Shown: positions 1 through 8,475 of the stretch, piece after piece | How positions within the stretch are numbered: the stretch's first letter is position 1 | How the letters are laid out: every line of letters begins with the position of its first letter | From: Methylobacterium sp. | Lineage (GTDB): Bacteria > Pseudomonadota > Alphaproteobacteria > Rhizobiales > Beijerinckiaceae | NCBI GenBank assembly: GCA_020253445.1 | Contig: JADCBP010000014.1 | Span: 1 to 64,000, forward strand | Direction of reading: 5' to 3' | DNA: 64,000 nucleotides | The notes under the pieces: model-generated | The model's input: the letters and a program-made list of their open reading frames with translations, nothing else | The model's database searches: none | What the model was told of the DNA's origin: nothing | Translations under genes and position numbers: made by a program

Positions 1-524
1 GACGACGCGCGACCAACCGTCATAGCGAAGCTCAAGGCATTTGCCTTGTCTGAGAGCGTCACACGCGACTGATGCCCACATCCAAATCCCTCCGTCCGGC
101 GATTATCGGAGGTTGCATCATGCCCGATTCGGTTGTGGTGCGGGAAGTATATAATCGCCCTTTTTATGGCGACTGCGCAGTGATGCGCCCGGACGATGGT
201 TGAGGCGATCATGTCGGCGGTGGGGTCTCGCTCGACCATCTCCGCCAGGCTCTCCAGCATGAAGTCGAAGGCCCCGACCTCCAGCCAGCGCCGATAACGG
301 CGGAAGACGCTGTTCCATTTGCCATATTCGTCAGGAAGATGCCGCCCTTGCGCGCCGGTGCGCGCCAGCCACATCATGCCTTCGAAGTAGCGGCAGTTGT
401 CCTGCGCTGGCCGACAGCCACGCCCGCGCTCCGCAGGCAGCAAAGGCCCGATGATCGCCCACTCTTCGTCCGAAAGACCAATCCGCTCGCCCAAGGCTTC
501 CTCCAAAATGAAGCCTTGAATCAA
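1..524 (-). pseudogene. IS5-family transposase remnant (N-terminal part)
   Basis: Read on the minus strand from a TTG near 524, the frame gives an IS5-type transposase N-terminus: LGERIGLSDEEWAIIGPLLP, then a DEYGKWNSVFRRYRRW block and an ESLAEMVERDPTADMIAS block down to about position 165. The usual continuation of this family (a GRSRGGFTTKIH-type block carrying the first catalytic Asp) does not follow. The frame stays open to the window edge but the residues no longer resemble a transposase. In many IS5 elements a programmed frameshift lies at this point, and an AAAAA run is present at the break, so a two-ORF element was considered. No other frame restores the DDE domain in positions 1-160. 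It is most likely a truncated, inactive copy. Confidence 0.7.
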
Positions 525-560
525 ACTCCCAATCTCACATCAACCTTTGTCCACGAAGCC

Positions 561-666
561 TGGAGCGGAATCCGATCGGATTGAATGAGACCGTCCGTTC
601 TCATTTCTTGTGATTTCACGCATTTTCTTCGACCAACCGGTATCCACCTGGTCAGAAAATGCTCTA
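561..666. repeat. Palindromic dispersed repeat, copy 1
   Basis: The 106-bp segment starts TGGAGCGGAATCCGATCGG and ends with GCTCTA, so its ends are imperfect inverted repeats (TAGAGC-type). It carries the perfect palindrome TCCGATCGGA and shares its first roughly 65 bp with a second copy at 22481. Its right end supplies the TAG stop codon (664-666, minus strand) of the adjacent enoyl-CoA hydratase gene. Similar intergenic elements are scattered through Rhizobiales genomes. No protein is encoded. Confidence 0.75.
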
Positions 667-1455
667 GCGGCCATGATAGACGGGTTTCCGCTTCCCGGAG
701 AAGGCGCGCAGCCCCTCGACCAGATCCTCGCGGCGGGCGTGGACGGCAAAGACCTCCAGTTCATGGGACAAACCGTCATCCAGGCTGAGATCGGGCATCT
801 TGCGGAGCATGCGCTTCACGTCCCGCAGGGCGAGCGGACTGTAGCCAGCCATGGCGCTGGCCAGGCGCCCGGCTTCTGGCAGCAGCTGATCTGCCGGGAG
901 CACCGTGCTTACAAGCCCTGCTTCTGCCCACCATGAGGCCGGCTTCATCGCTCCGGTGAGAAACAGCTCGGCTGCCTTGTTGATCGGAATCTTGCGCGGC
1001 AGGCGGGCCGCCGCTCCGCCACCGGGCAACACCCCATAGCGCAGATGTCCATCGCCGATTTTCGCGCCCTCCGCCGCCAGAACCACATCACAGCACAGGA
1101 CAAGTTCCAGCCCGCCTGCGACCGTTGTGCCGTTGACGGCCGCGATCACCGGGATGTCCAGCGCCTCCAGCCGTGCGAACAGCCCGCTGATCTCCCGGAC
1201 GAATGCCTCCAGCCGGTCCGGCTCGCCAGCTTCCAGCATGGCGAGGAACTCCTTGAGATCGCCGCCGGCACAGAAGGCCTTGCCGGCCCCGGTCAGCACC
1301 ACGGCCCGGCAGGCCAGGTTGGCCGCGATGGTGTCGAGCGCGCTGGCGAGGGCACGGATCAGCCCGACCGAAAGCGCGTTGAGCTGCTCCGGCCGGTTGA
1401 GTGTGACCCAGGCGATCTCATCGCGAATGTCGCACAGAACAGGGCTCTCTGTCAT
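664..1455 (-). CDS. Enoyl-CoA hydratase/isomerase family protein
   Basis: This 263-residue crotonase-fold protein is the last gene of the large minus-strand operon. The N-terminal NRPEQLNALS block and the oxyanion-hole motif AFCAGGDLKEF (about residues 60-70) are typical. The first catalytic Glu of hydratases is kept (GGLELVLCCD), but the second is replaced (GDGHLRYGVLPGGG where PEI-LG-PG is usual). It may therefore be an isomerase, a thioesterase-like member or a hydratase for an unusual substrate. Its start overlaps the stop of the upstream acyl-CoA synthetase gene by 4 nt (ATGA), so translation is coupled. Its stop codon lies inside a dispersed repeat. The family is certain; the substrate is unknown. 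Confidence 0.9.
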   Translation of the reverse strand: MTESPVLCDIRDEIAWVTLNRPEQLNALSVGLIRALASALDTIAANLACRAVVLTGAGKAFCAGGDLKEFLAMLEAGEPDRLEAFVREISGLFARLEALDIPVIAAVNGTTVAGGLELVLCCDVVLAAEGAKIGDGHLRYGVLPGGGAAARLPRKIPINKAAELFLTGAMKPASWWAEAGLVSTVLPADQLLPEAGRLASAMAGYSPLALRDVKRMLRKMPDLSLDDGLSHELEVFAVHARREDLVEGLRAFSGKRKPVYHGR

Positions 1456-2999
1456 GGCGTTCCCTTCTCGGTCAGCATCTTCTCGGCTTCATGGCGCTGG
1501 ATCTTGCCCGTGGTGCTGCGCGGCAGATCCTCATAGGCCACGAAATGCACTTCGCGCGGGCGTTTGTAGCCGGCGAGCGACGCACGGCAGAGCTGATCGA
1601 CATCCGCCGCATCGAGATCATCGGATTGGCGGGCGATCAGCGCGACCGGGATCTCGCCCCAGTGCGCATCCCTCTTGCGCACGATGACCGCGTCGCGGAT
1701 GCGTGGATCAGCCAGCAGGACGCGCTCGATTTCGGCAGGATAGATGTTCTCACCGCCGGATTTGATCATGTATTTCGCGCGATCGACAAAATCGAACGAG
1801 CCATCCGGGTTCCTGATGAACATGTCACCCATGCGGAAGCGGCCACCGGCAAAATCCTTGCGGTTGGTTTCCTGCGCATCCCAATAACCACTGAACAGGG
1901 TCGGACCACGCACCGCCATCTCGCCGGGTTCGCCATCGGGCACCGCGTTGCCCTCGCTGTCGACCAGCCGGATATCGACCAGCGAATTCGCCCATTTCGA
2001 AATTGGGCCAAGCAGGTCCTCCGTTGACATGCGTCGCGCCGAAGCGGGCGGAAGCCCGGTTTCCGTGGAGCCGAAACTGTTGAGGTAGGGCGTGCCGGAC
2101 AGGGTCGCGAGATCAATCGCGAGGGCGCGCGGCACCAGATCGAGCATGGCGCCAATGATGCGGATGCTCCTTACCCGGATCCCTTCGCTGCGCAGAATCT
2201 CCACCACGGGTTCTATCGAGCCCGGCATCAGCAGGTGCCAGCCCAGTGGATAATCTCGCATGACTTCCACGATTTCGCGCGGCTGGAAGCCATCCACCAC
2301 ATGCACAATGCCGCCGGACATCAGCGTGGCCAGCATCTGGTCGGTTGAGCCCATGTGGAACATCGGCGCCCAGGCGATGAAGCCATCATCCCGCGTGATG
2401 CCAAGATCCATCTGGCCCACGGCCATCCGGGCGATTTCGGCGCGATGGCTGATCAGAGCACCCTTGGGCAGGCCCGTCGTGCCGCTGGTGTAGAGAATGA
2501 TCAACCCGGCCTCGCCACTGATCGCCGGAAGGCTGGCCAGCGGAGTGGCGTTCGCAATGGCATGATCGTGGACGTCCTCGATTGTCCAGCAGGGCAGGTC
2601 AAGCCCGGTTGCAGCAAAAGCCGCCTGGAATCGGGCCGAGGCGATGACCAGTGTCGGGGAAACAAGGCGGATGCAATGATCGAGTTCAGTGGAGGATTGT
2701 CGCCAGTTCTGGCAGGCGACGATCAGACCCAGGCATCCCGCCGCCAGCTGGATCTCGATGTACTCGCTGCGATTCTCCGAGAGCAGCGCAATCCGGTCGC
2801 CTTGTTGCAGGCCGAAATCGCGGAAGACGGTCGCCAGCCGGAGCACGCGCTCGCGCAGCGCGCCATAGGTGCTTTCCCGGCCTTTCTCCCGCAGGGCCAC
2901 GGCCTCTGGATTCATCCGGGCCCGGTGCAAGAACAATTCGCTGACGGTTGTGCCACCCGCCATCGCGGTTTCCGGGAGAGTCATGGTGCCGCTTGTCAT
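1452..2999 (-). CDS. AMP-dependent acyl-CoA synthetase (ligase 1 of the locus)
   Basis: This is a class I adenylate-forming ligase of about 515 residues. The P-loop ILYTSGTTGLPKGALISH, the acyl-adenylate motif LNSFGSTETG, the hinge DRAKYMIKSGGENIYPAEIE and the C-terminal catalytic-Lys motif PRSTTGKIQR are all present, so it should be active. The frame opens upstream at 3089, but the first 30 residues are not conserved-looking and Met at 2999 fits the family N-terminus. It would activate a carboxylic acid to its CoA thioester in the cytosol. It is overlapped by the next gene (hydratase) and follows a PaaK-like gene, consistent with one operon with the ABC importer. The substrate is undetermined. 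Confidence 0.92.
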   Translation of the reverse strand: MTSGTMTLPETAMAGGTTVSELFLHRARMNPEAVALREKGRESTYGALRERVLRLATVFRDFGLQQGDRIALLSENRSEYIEIQLAAGCLGLIVACQNWRQSSTELDHCIRLVSPTLVIASARFQAAFAATGLDLPCWTIEDVHDHAIANATPLASLPAISGEAGLIILYTSGTTGLPKGALISHRAEIARMAVGQMDLGITRDDGFIAWAPMFHMGSTDQMLATLMSGGIVHVVDGFQPREIVEVMRDYPLGWHLLMPGSIEPVVEILRSEGIRVRSIRIIGAMLDLVPRALAIDLATLSGTPYLNSFGSTETGLPPASARRMSTEDLLGPISKWANSLVDIRLVDSEGNAVPDGEPGEMAVRGPTLFSGYWDAQETNRKDFAGGRFRMGDMFIRNPDGSFDFVDRAKYMIKSGGENIYPAEIERVLLADPRIRDAVIVRKRDAHWGEIPVALIARQSDDLDAADVDQLCRASLAGYKRPREVHFVAYEDLPRSTTGKIQRHEAEKMLTEKGTP

Positions 3000-3089
3000 T
3001 CTGCTCTGAACCCTCTCGAACGTCCCGGAGCCCGGTTGGGCGCCGCATTCGCGGCATGATGGCGTCTGGCAGCACCCGTGATCAAGCAC

Positions 3090-4322
3090 TCACAACGGCC
3101 GCCGGTCCTCGATCACCACGCCATCCCGCGGCAGGGTTCCGAGCGCGACCCTCTCCACCATCGCATCGAGCTTGAGGATGGCGCGGCTGGCGGCTGCAAT
3201 GACGGCAAGGTCCGGACCATCGCCCGTCTGTTCCAGCCGCAGCGTGAGCTGATCGCGGTCATTCTCCCGACCGATGACGAGGCGCGCCCGCATCGCACCG
3301 GGCAAGGTGGCCAGGAGCTGGGCCACCTGTTCGGGCCGAACAAACATGCCGCGGACCTTCGCGGTCTGATCTGCCCGGCCCATCCAGCCGCTGATGCGCC
3401 GGTTGGTGCGACCGCAGGGCGAAAGGCCGGGCAGGAAGGCCGAAAGGTCGCCGACAGCCAGGCGGATCAGGGGCTTTGCCGGGTCCAGCACGCTCACCAC
3501 GACTTCACCCACCTCGCCTGGCTCCACCGGCATGCCCGTGCCGGGGCGGACCAACTCCACGATCACGCCTTCATCGATCACCATCCCTTCGCGGGCGCTG
3601 GTTTCATAGGCGATGATGCCGCATTCCGCTGTCGCGTAGGATTGATAGGCATCGATGCCGCGACCCGCCACCCAGGCCTGCAGGTTGGGCGGAAACGCGG
3701 CGCCGGAAACGATGGCGCGTTCGAGCGAGGAGGCGTCCCGCCCTTTTTTATCGGCCGCTTCGAGCAGGATCTTCAGGTAATCCGGCGTGCCGGCATAGAT
3801 GCCGGGGCGATAGGCATCGATGAGATCCAGCTGGGCCTCGGTATTGCCCGGACCGGCTGGAATGACAGCGCAGCCCAGGAGGCGGGCACCGCCGTCAAAG
3901 CACCAGCCGCCGGGCGTGAGATGGTAGGAAAAGGTGTTCTGGACGATCTGGCCGGCGCGGATACCGGCCGCAAACATCGCCCGGGCCGCCCTCGATGGGT
4001 CGACTTCCTGCGATTCCGGCTCGAAAATCGGTCCCGGGGACATCATCAGCCGCTTCCAGCCGCCGAGCGGACCCGGCATCAGGCCGCCGAAAGGGGGCCG
4101 GGCTTTCTGAAGCGCGGGCAGGTCTGATTTGCGCAGGACCGGCAGGTCGGCCAGGGCCGAAAGATGGTCGATCGCCCGGGGCTCCACCGGGCCGAGATGC
4201 TCGCGCCAGCCGGGGATGGTCATGGCCGTGGCCAGGCATTCTCTCAGTCCTGCCAGCTGATCGGCCAGCCTTTTGGCGGGGTCACGCGTTTCGAGCGCAT
4301 CGAAGAAGGCCTGACCGGTCAT
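3090..4322 (-). CDS. Phenylacetate-CoA ligase-like (PaaK-related) protein
   Basis: This 410-residue protein has PaaK-family architecture: a YRPGIYAGTPDYLKILLEAA segment, the adenylate-binding-like block AIVSGAAFPPNLQAW, SYATAECG, and a C-terminal GRADQTAKVRGMFVRPEQV segment corresponding to the mini-domain of PaaK. The usual Gly/Ser/Thr-rich P-loop (SSGTTGKP) is replaced by MMSPGPIFEPES around residues 83-94, so ATP handling may differ from classical ligases. It overlaps livF by 4 nt. Working with the importer, it probably acts on the imported acid or an intermediate. Family assignment is good, but catalytic activity is uncertain because of the P-loop. Confidence 0.8.
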   Translation of the reverse strand: MTGQAFFDALETRDPAKRLADQLAGLRECLATAMTIPGWREHLGPVEPRAIDHLSALADLPVLRKSDLPALQKARPPFGGLMPGPLGGWKRLMMSPGPIFEPESQEVDPSRAARAMFAAGIRAGQIVQNTFSYHLTPGGWCFDGGARLLGCAVIPAGPGNTEAQLDLIDAYRPGIYAGTPDYLKILLEAADKKGRDASSLERAIVSGAAFPPNLQAWVAGRGIDAYQSYATAECGIIAYETSAREGMVIDEGVIVELVRPGTGMPVEPGEVGEVVVSVLDPAKPLIRLAVGDLSAFLPGLSPCGRTNRRISGWMGRADQTAKVRGMFVRPEQVAQLLATLPGAMRARLVIGRENDRDQLTLRLEQTGDGPDLAVIAAASRAILKLDAMVERVALGTLPRDGVVIEDRRPL

Positions 4323-5110
4323 GACAGCCAGCGCTTTCGGCGACGATAATGCTTCACCGCGTGATAATCGACGCGCTGATGCCCGCCAAGATAGGCCTCG
4401 ACAACATCGGGGTTGCTGCGCAGCGAGGAGGCATCGCCACTCATCAGGATGCGACCGTTCTCGATGAGATAGCCGGAATGGGCGATTTCGAGGGCGGCCG
4501 TGGCATTTTGCTCCACCAGCAATACTGCCACGCTGCTGGTTTCGTTGATGCGCCGGATGATGTCGAAAATCTCGTCCACGAGGAAGGGCGCCAGACCGAG
4601 CGAAGGCTCATCCAGCATCAGCAGCCGCGGCTTCGTCATGAGGGCCCGGCCGATGGCCAGCATCTGCTGCTCCCCTCCGGAGAGATAGCCCGCCGAGGCA
4701 TTCGCCCGTTCCGCGAGGCGCGGAAAAAGCTGGAACATCTGGTCGATCAATGCGGAAACCTCGCCGCGGCTGCGGTGCATGGTCGCCGCTGCGAGCAGAT
4801 TTTCCCGCGGGGTGAGATGGCCGAAAACCCGCCGCCCCTCGAGGACCTGCACCAAACCCATCCGCACGCGCCTGGGCGGGTCAAGCGCTAGCAGGGATTG
4901 GCCGTCGAACAGGATTTCTCCGCGCGTCACTTCGCCGCGTTCCGGCGCGAGCAAGCCGGAAATGGACTTGAGGACGGTGCTTTTCCCGGCGCCATTGGCC
5001 CCGAGCAAGGTGACGAGGCCACCTTTCGGCACCTCGATTGAGACGCCCTTGACGGCAACGAAGACCCTGTCATAGGCAACTTCGATATTGTTCAGCGTCA
5101 GCAATGACAT
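4319..5110 (-). CDS. livF: Branched-chain-amino-acid-type ABC transporter ATP-binding protein LivF
   Basis: This is a 263-residue ABC ATPase. It has Walker A GANGAGKSTVLKSISGL, the LivF-type signature YLSGGEQQMLAIGRALM, Walker B LLMLDEPSLGLAP and the switch His in LLVEQNA. The frame is open upstream to 5323, but Met at 5110 (MSLLTLNNIEVAYDR) matches the family start and the preceding 200 nt contain the substrate-binding-protein stop and a hairpin. It would pair with LivG (10403-11239) on the cytosolic face of the LivH/LivM permease. Importers of this HAAT family also carry aromatic and other carboxylic acids, which fits the catabolic operon better than an amino acid. Confidence 0.95.
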   Translation of the reverse strand: MSLLTLNNIEVAYDRVFVAVKGVSIEVPKGGLVTLLGANGAGKSTVLKSISGLLAPERGEVTRGEILFDGQSLLALDPPRRVRMGLVQVLEGRRVFGHLTPRENLLAAATMHRSRGEVSALIDQMFQLFPRLAERANASAGYLSGGEQQMLAIGRALMTKPRLLMLDEPSLGLAPFLVDEIFDIIRRINETSSVAVLLVEQNATAALEIAHSGYLIENGRILMSGDASSLRSNPDVVEAYLGGHQRVDYHAVKHYRRRKRWLS

Positions 5111-5155
5111 GGCAATATCCTTTCGCCCCAGCCCGCGGGAGCGCTCCTGGAGGCT

Positions 5156-5181
5156 CCGCCCGGACGAAGTGATCCGGGCGG
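5156..5181 (-). terminator. Intercistronic hairpin between binding-protein gene and livF
   Basis: A perfect 9-bp stem (CCGCCCGGA / TCCGGGCGG) with an 8-nt loop lies just after the substrate-binding-protein stop codon. No T run follows on the minus strand, so it is more likely an mRNA-stabilising or partial-termination hairpin that keeps binding-protein mRNA more abundant than the downstream genes than a full terminator. Confidence 0.6.
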
Positions 5182-5211
5182 ACAGGCTTGGCCTTCTCTC
5201 GGACCGGCAGC

Positions 5212-6477
5212 TTACTTTCCGCTCTTCTTGAACTCCGCCGAATACTTGCGGATTTCGTCCCAGACCACGTCCTGGTTCGCGGAGAACCAACCGGTGACCG
5301 GCACGAACTTGCTGCCATCCCATTGCGCCACGCGGCCCATGCCCCCACCCTGATGGTCTTCCGGGGTGATGGTGGTTGGCGGCAGCAGGCCTTCGGCCGT
5401 GAAGTCCTTGATGGACCGCAGCCCGGCATTGAGCCAGGGGCCCGTGACTGGGCCATTCGGCGACTTCTGGGCGGCGAGGCGGACGCCCTCTGCCATGAGA
5501 GACGCCATTTGCACCCCATAATTGTAGTAGCCTGTCCCGACCTTGGCTTCCGGGCCGGCACCTTTGCCCTTGGCGACCACTTCGGCGAGGATGTCCTTGA
5601 TCACCTTGGGCTCGCGACCGCCGATGCAGGGCTCGATCTTCATCACGCCCTTGGTTGCTGCACGGCCGACAACATCCATATCCGATTCCGAGAGCCAGAC
5701 GCTGGATGAGACCCGGTCCATCGGCAGGCCGTTGCGGATCGCTTCGGAAAGGGCCACGGTCTGGCCAACCGCCGCGCCCCAGAACACGGTGAAATCGGGC
5801 CGCGACCGGCGCACTTGCGGCCAGATCGCGGATTGGTCATTGCCGGGTGGCGTGTAGGGGAAGGCACTGAGGGTGAAGCCCTCGCGCTTGGCCAGCACTT
5901 CGAGGATCGGCAACGGCTCCTTGCCGAAGGGCGTGTCGATGTGCACGAAGGCCAGTCTCTTGCCCTGCAGAGAGCCTTTTTCCAGTGTCTTGAAATGCTC
6001 GACGATCAGACCGGCCTGCGTCCAGTAATTGATCGAAAGCGGCAGCACATAGGGGAAGACCGATCCATCCGCCGCATCCGACCGGCCGGAATAAGCCGTG
6101 ATGAGGTTGATCTTGTCCTCCAGCACACGCGGTACGAGTGCCCGGGCCACCGGGGTCGAGAGCGGATCGATCATCACCGCGCCCTCGCGCTTGCCGCGCT
6201 CATAGGCCTCGATGGCGCGCGGCAGGTCATTGGCATGGTCAGAAACGTCGATCACGATCTTGTATCCGCCGACACCACCGCGCTCGTTCAGCAGGGTGAA
6301 GTAATCCCGCTGGCCCTGGCTGTATTCCGAGGTTACAAACGTGTAGATGCGCGTAAAGTCCATCGGCGCGGAAATCCGCACCACCCTTTCCTGGGCAAAG
6401 GCCCCGGTCGTGCTGATGGACGGCGCCGCAATCCCGGCGGCCGCACTGGCCACGAAACTCCGTCTGGTCATTTTCAT
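5212..6477 (-). CDS. ABC transporter substrate-binding protein (HAAT/LivK-like, Tat-type signal)
   Basis: This is a 421-residue periplasmic binding protein. The N-terminus MKMTRRSFVASAAAGIAAPS has the twin-arginine motif and an alanine-rich core ending near AFAQE, so export by Tat is likely. The mature part is a type I periplasmic-binding (Peripla_BP_6) fold, with RISAPMDFTRIYTFVTSEYS at its start and PLSTPVARALVPRVLE inside. The start at 6477 is set by a strong ribosome site, GGAGGAG, 6 nt upstream; an open frame continues to 6504 without such a site. It lies directly downstream of livM and upstream of livF and should deliver the imported acid to the permease. The ligand cannot be read from sequence. 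Confidence 0.92.
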   Translation of the reverse strand: MKMTRRSFVASAAAGIAAPSISTTGAFAQERVVRISAPMDFTRIYTFVTSEYSQGQRDYFTLLNERGGVGGYKIVIDVSDHANDLPRAIEAYERGKREGAVMIDPLSTPVARALVPRVLEDKINLITAYSGRSDAADGSVFPYVLPLSINYWTQAGLIVEHFKTLEKGSLQGKRLAFVHIDTPFGKEPLPILEVLAKREGFTLSAFPYTPPGNDQSAIWPQVRRSRPDFTVFWGAAVGQTVALSEAIRNGLPMDRVSSSVWLSESDMDVVGRAATKGVMKIEPCIGGREPKVIKDILAEVVAKGKGAGPEAKVGTGYYNYGVQMASLMAEGVRLAAQKSPNGPVTGPWLNAGLRSIKDFTAEGLLPPTTITPEDHQGGGMGRVAQWDGSKFVPVTGWFSANQDVVWDEIRKYSAEFKKSGK

Positions 6478-6507
6478 AGGCGTCTCCTCCTTTGTTGCGG
6501 CCAATCC

Positions 6508-7581
6508 CTATCGTTGCGCATGTCGGAAGGGCCACACGAGCAGATAGGTCCGGACGTTCGAATAAATCTTGGCAAGCCCGTAAGGCTCGTAGAGCAGGAA
6601 GCCGATCACCAGCGCGCCATAGGCCATGAGAGGCAGATGGGCGCGCAGGTCGATCGGCAGGGAAAGGCCAAAGGTGCTCAGGGCATCGCCCAGCGCGTTG
6701 TTGATCACGATGGGCGCAAAAAGCACCAGCGCCGCGCCGAAGAATGGTCCGACCACGCTGCCCAGGCCGCCAACAATCACCATGGCAAGGATCTGGATCG
6801 ACAGATCGAGATGGAACTGGTCCGGTGAGATGGCACGGAGATAGCAGATGGCGAGCACCGAGCCGACCACGCCGCCGATGAATGACGACACCCAGAAGGC
6901 CAGCAGTTTGTATCGCAGGGTTGAGACCCCGAGGATCTCGGCGGCGTAATCCTTTTCGCGCACGGCGGCCAGGGCGCGGCCGAAACTGGTGCGGCGGACA
7001 TTGAGCATGAAAAGGGTAACGGCCGCACAGACCGCCAGCGCGAAATAGTACGTCTCGCGTTCACCGGCCAGCGAGATGCCGAGGAAGCGGACCGGCGGGG
7101 CCTGCAGGGTGGCCAGGGCGCCACCGGAAATAGCGGGGGTCTGGGCGATGACGAAGTCAACGATCGATTGCATCGCCAGGGTCGCCATGGCGAGGTAGAT
7201 GCCTTTGACCCGCAAGGCGGCGGCGCCAAATATGATGCCGATGGAAGCGCTGATCAGCCCGCCGGCGATCATCGCCAGTTCAAGCGGGGCACCGAAGCGC
7301 ACGAGATGCACCGAGCCATAGGCACCCATCGCCATCACGGCGCCATAACCAAGATGAACCTGACCGGCGCCGCCCATCAGCAGGTTCAGCCCCAGCGCGG
7401 CCGAAGACCAGATGAGCCAGGGCAGAAGATACCCGGTGACATAGAGCCGGTCGAAAAGGAAAGGCGCGGCGAGCAGGATGCCCATCACCGTAAGAATGAG
7501 GAAGCGGTCGAAACCAAGCGGGAACAGCTGCCGTTCGTCCTGATAGCGCGTATGGCGGATGCCGGAACGACGGTAGAACAT
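6508..7581 (-). CDS. livM: Branched-chain-type ABC transporter permease LivM
   Basis: This 357-residue inner-membrane permease begins with a hydrophilic N-terminal stretch, followed by many hydrophobic segments starting with ILTVMGILLAAPFLF. The family signatures GLNLLMGGAGQVHLGYGAVMA and the EAA-like loop GRALAAVREKDYAAEILGVS with IVGGLGSVVGPFFGA are present. It is translated immediately after livH (gap of 3 nt between 7585 and 7581) and followed closely by the binding-protein gene. It would form the membrane channel with LivH. Its long charged N-terminus (about 25 residues) is common in this subgroup. Confidence 0.95.
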   Translation of the reverse strand: MFYRRSGIRHTRYQDERQLFPLGFDRFLILTVMGILLAAPFLFDRLYVTGYLLPWLIWSSAALGLNLLMGGAGQVHLGYGAVMAMGAYGSVHLVRFGAPLELAMIAGGLISASIGIIFGAAALRVKGIYLAMATLAMQSIVDFVIAQTPAISGGALATLQAPPVRFLGISLAGERETYYFALAVCAAVTLFMLNVRRTSFGRALAAVREKDYAAEILGVSTLRYKLLAFWVSSFIGGVVGSVLAICYLRAISPDQFHLDLSIQILAMVIVGGLGSVVGPFFGAALVLFAPIVINNALGDALSTFGLSLPIDLRAHLPLMAYGALVIGFLLYEPYGLAKIYSNVRTYLLVWPFRHAQR

Positions 7582-7584
7582 GGG

Positions 7585-8475
7585 TTACACTCTCTCGATA
7601 TGCGCTTCGCCGAAAAGGCCATGAGGCTTGACCAGCAGGGTGACCAGAATGATGACGGAAGCCACGACATCGCGCGTGCCGCCACCGACCAGCGGATCGA
7701 TCAGCCCGGTGGCCAGGCTTTCGGCGACGCCGACAATCACGCCCGCAATCAGCACGCCGCGGATGGAATCGAGGCCGCCGAGAATGGCGATGGCGAGGCC
7801 CTTGATCAGAAGCAGCGAGAGTGACCAATCCACGCCCTGTGTCGCACCCCAGAGGATGCCGGCGGCGGTGGCGGCCATCGCGGCCATGCCCCATGCCACA
7901 GCGATGGCGCGTTCGACGCGGATTCCAACAGACCACGAGGCTGTCTGATCATCCGCCACCGCGCGCATCACCACGCCTTGTCGGGAGCCGAAGAACCAGA
8001 TCGAGAGCAGGATGAGCACCATCGCAATCAAGCCGCCTGTCAGGGTAGCGCGGTTCAACAGGATGTCCCCGATGAAGAGCGGGGCCTGTGGAATGCCGAG
8101 ATCCAGTCTCTTCACCGCTGCACCGAAGACGCCCGGCAACAGGCCGCGCAGGAAGATCTCGAGGCCCAGGGTCAGCATGATGATCATCAGCACCGGGTGG
8201 CCGATCATCCGCCGCAGGGCCATCCGCTCGATCACCAGGCCGAAGCCGAACATCACCGCCATGGCAATCGGGGCGATGACCAGAACCGGAACGGCCATCA
8301 ACGTGGCAAGCGCCCACGCGACATAGCCGGCCGTCATGGCGATTGCGCCCTGGGCGAGATTGACAATGCCGGAGGTCTTGTAGATCAGCACCAGACCGAG
8401 CGAGATCAACGAATACATCATTCCGATGAAAACGCCGTTGATCGCCAGTTCGAGGATCAGAATCCAGTCGATCAT
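7585..8475 (-). CDS. livH: Branched-chain-type ABC transporter permease LivH
   Basis: This is a 296-residue hydrophobic permease. The N-terminal LNGVFIGMMYSLISLGLVLI-type segment (here INGVFIGMMYSLISLGLVLI), the KTSGIVNLAQGAIAMTAGY motif and the C-terminal AILGGLDSIRGVLIAGVIVG are the LivH hallmarks. The start codon overlaps the stop of the upstream long-chain-type acyl-CoA synthetase gene by 4 nt. It forms the LivHM permease heterodimer in the inner membrane. The ligase gene between livG and livH suggests that import and CoA activation are co-expressed. Confidence 0.95.
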   Translation of the reverse strand: MIDWILILELAINGVFIGMMYSLISLGLVLIYKTSGIVNLAQGAIAMTAGYVAWALATLMAVPVLVIAPIAMAVMFGFGLVIERMALRRMIGHPVLMIIMLTLGLEIFLRGLLPGVFGAAVKRLDLGIPQAPLFIGDILLNRATLTGGLIAMVLILLSIWFFGSRQGVVMRAVADDQTASWSVGIRVERAIAVAWGMAAMAATAAGILWGATQGVDWSLSLLLIKGLAIAILGGLDSIRGVLIAGVIVGVAESLATGLIDPLVGGGTRDVVASVIILVTLLVKPHGLFGEAHIERV

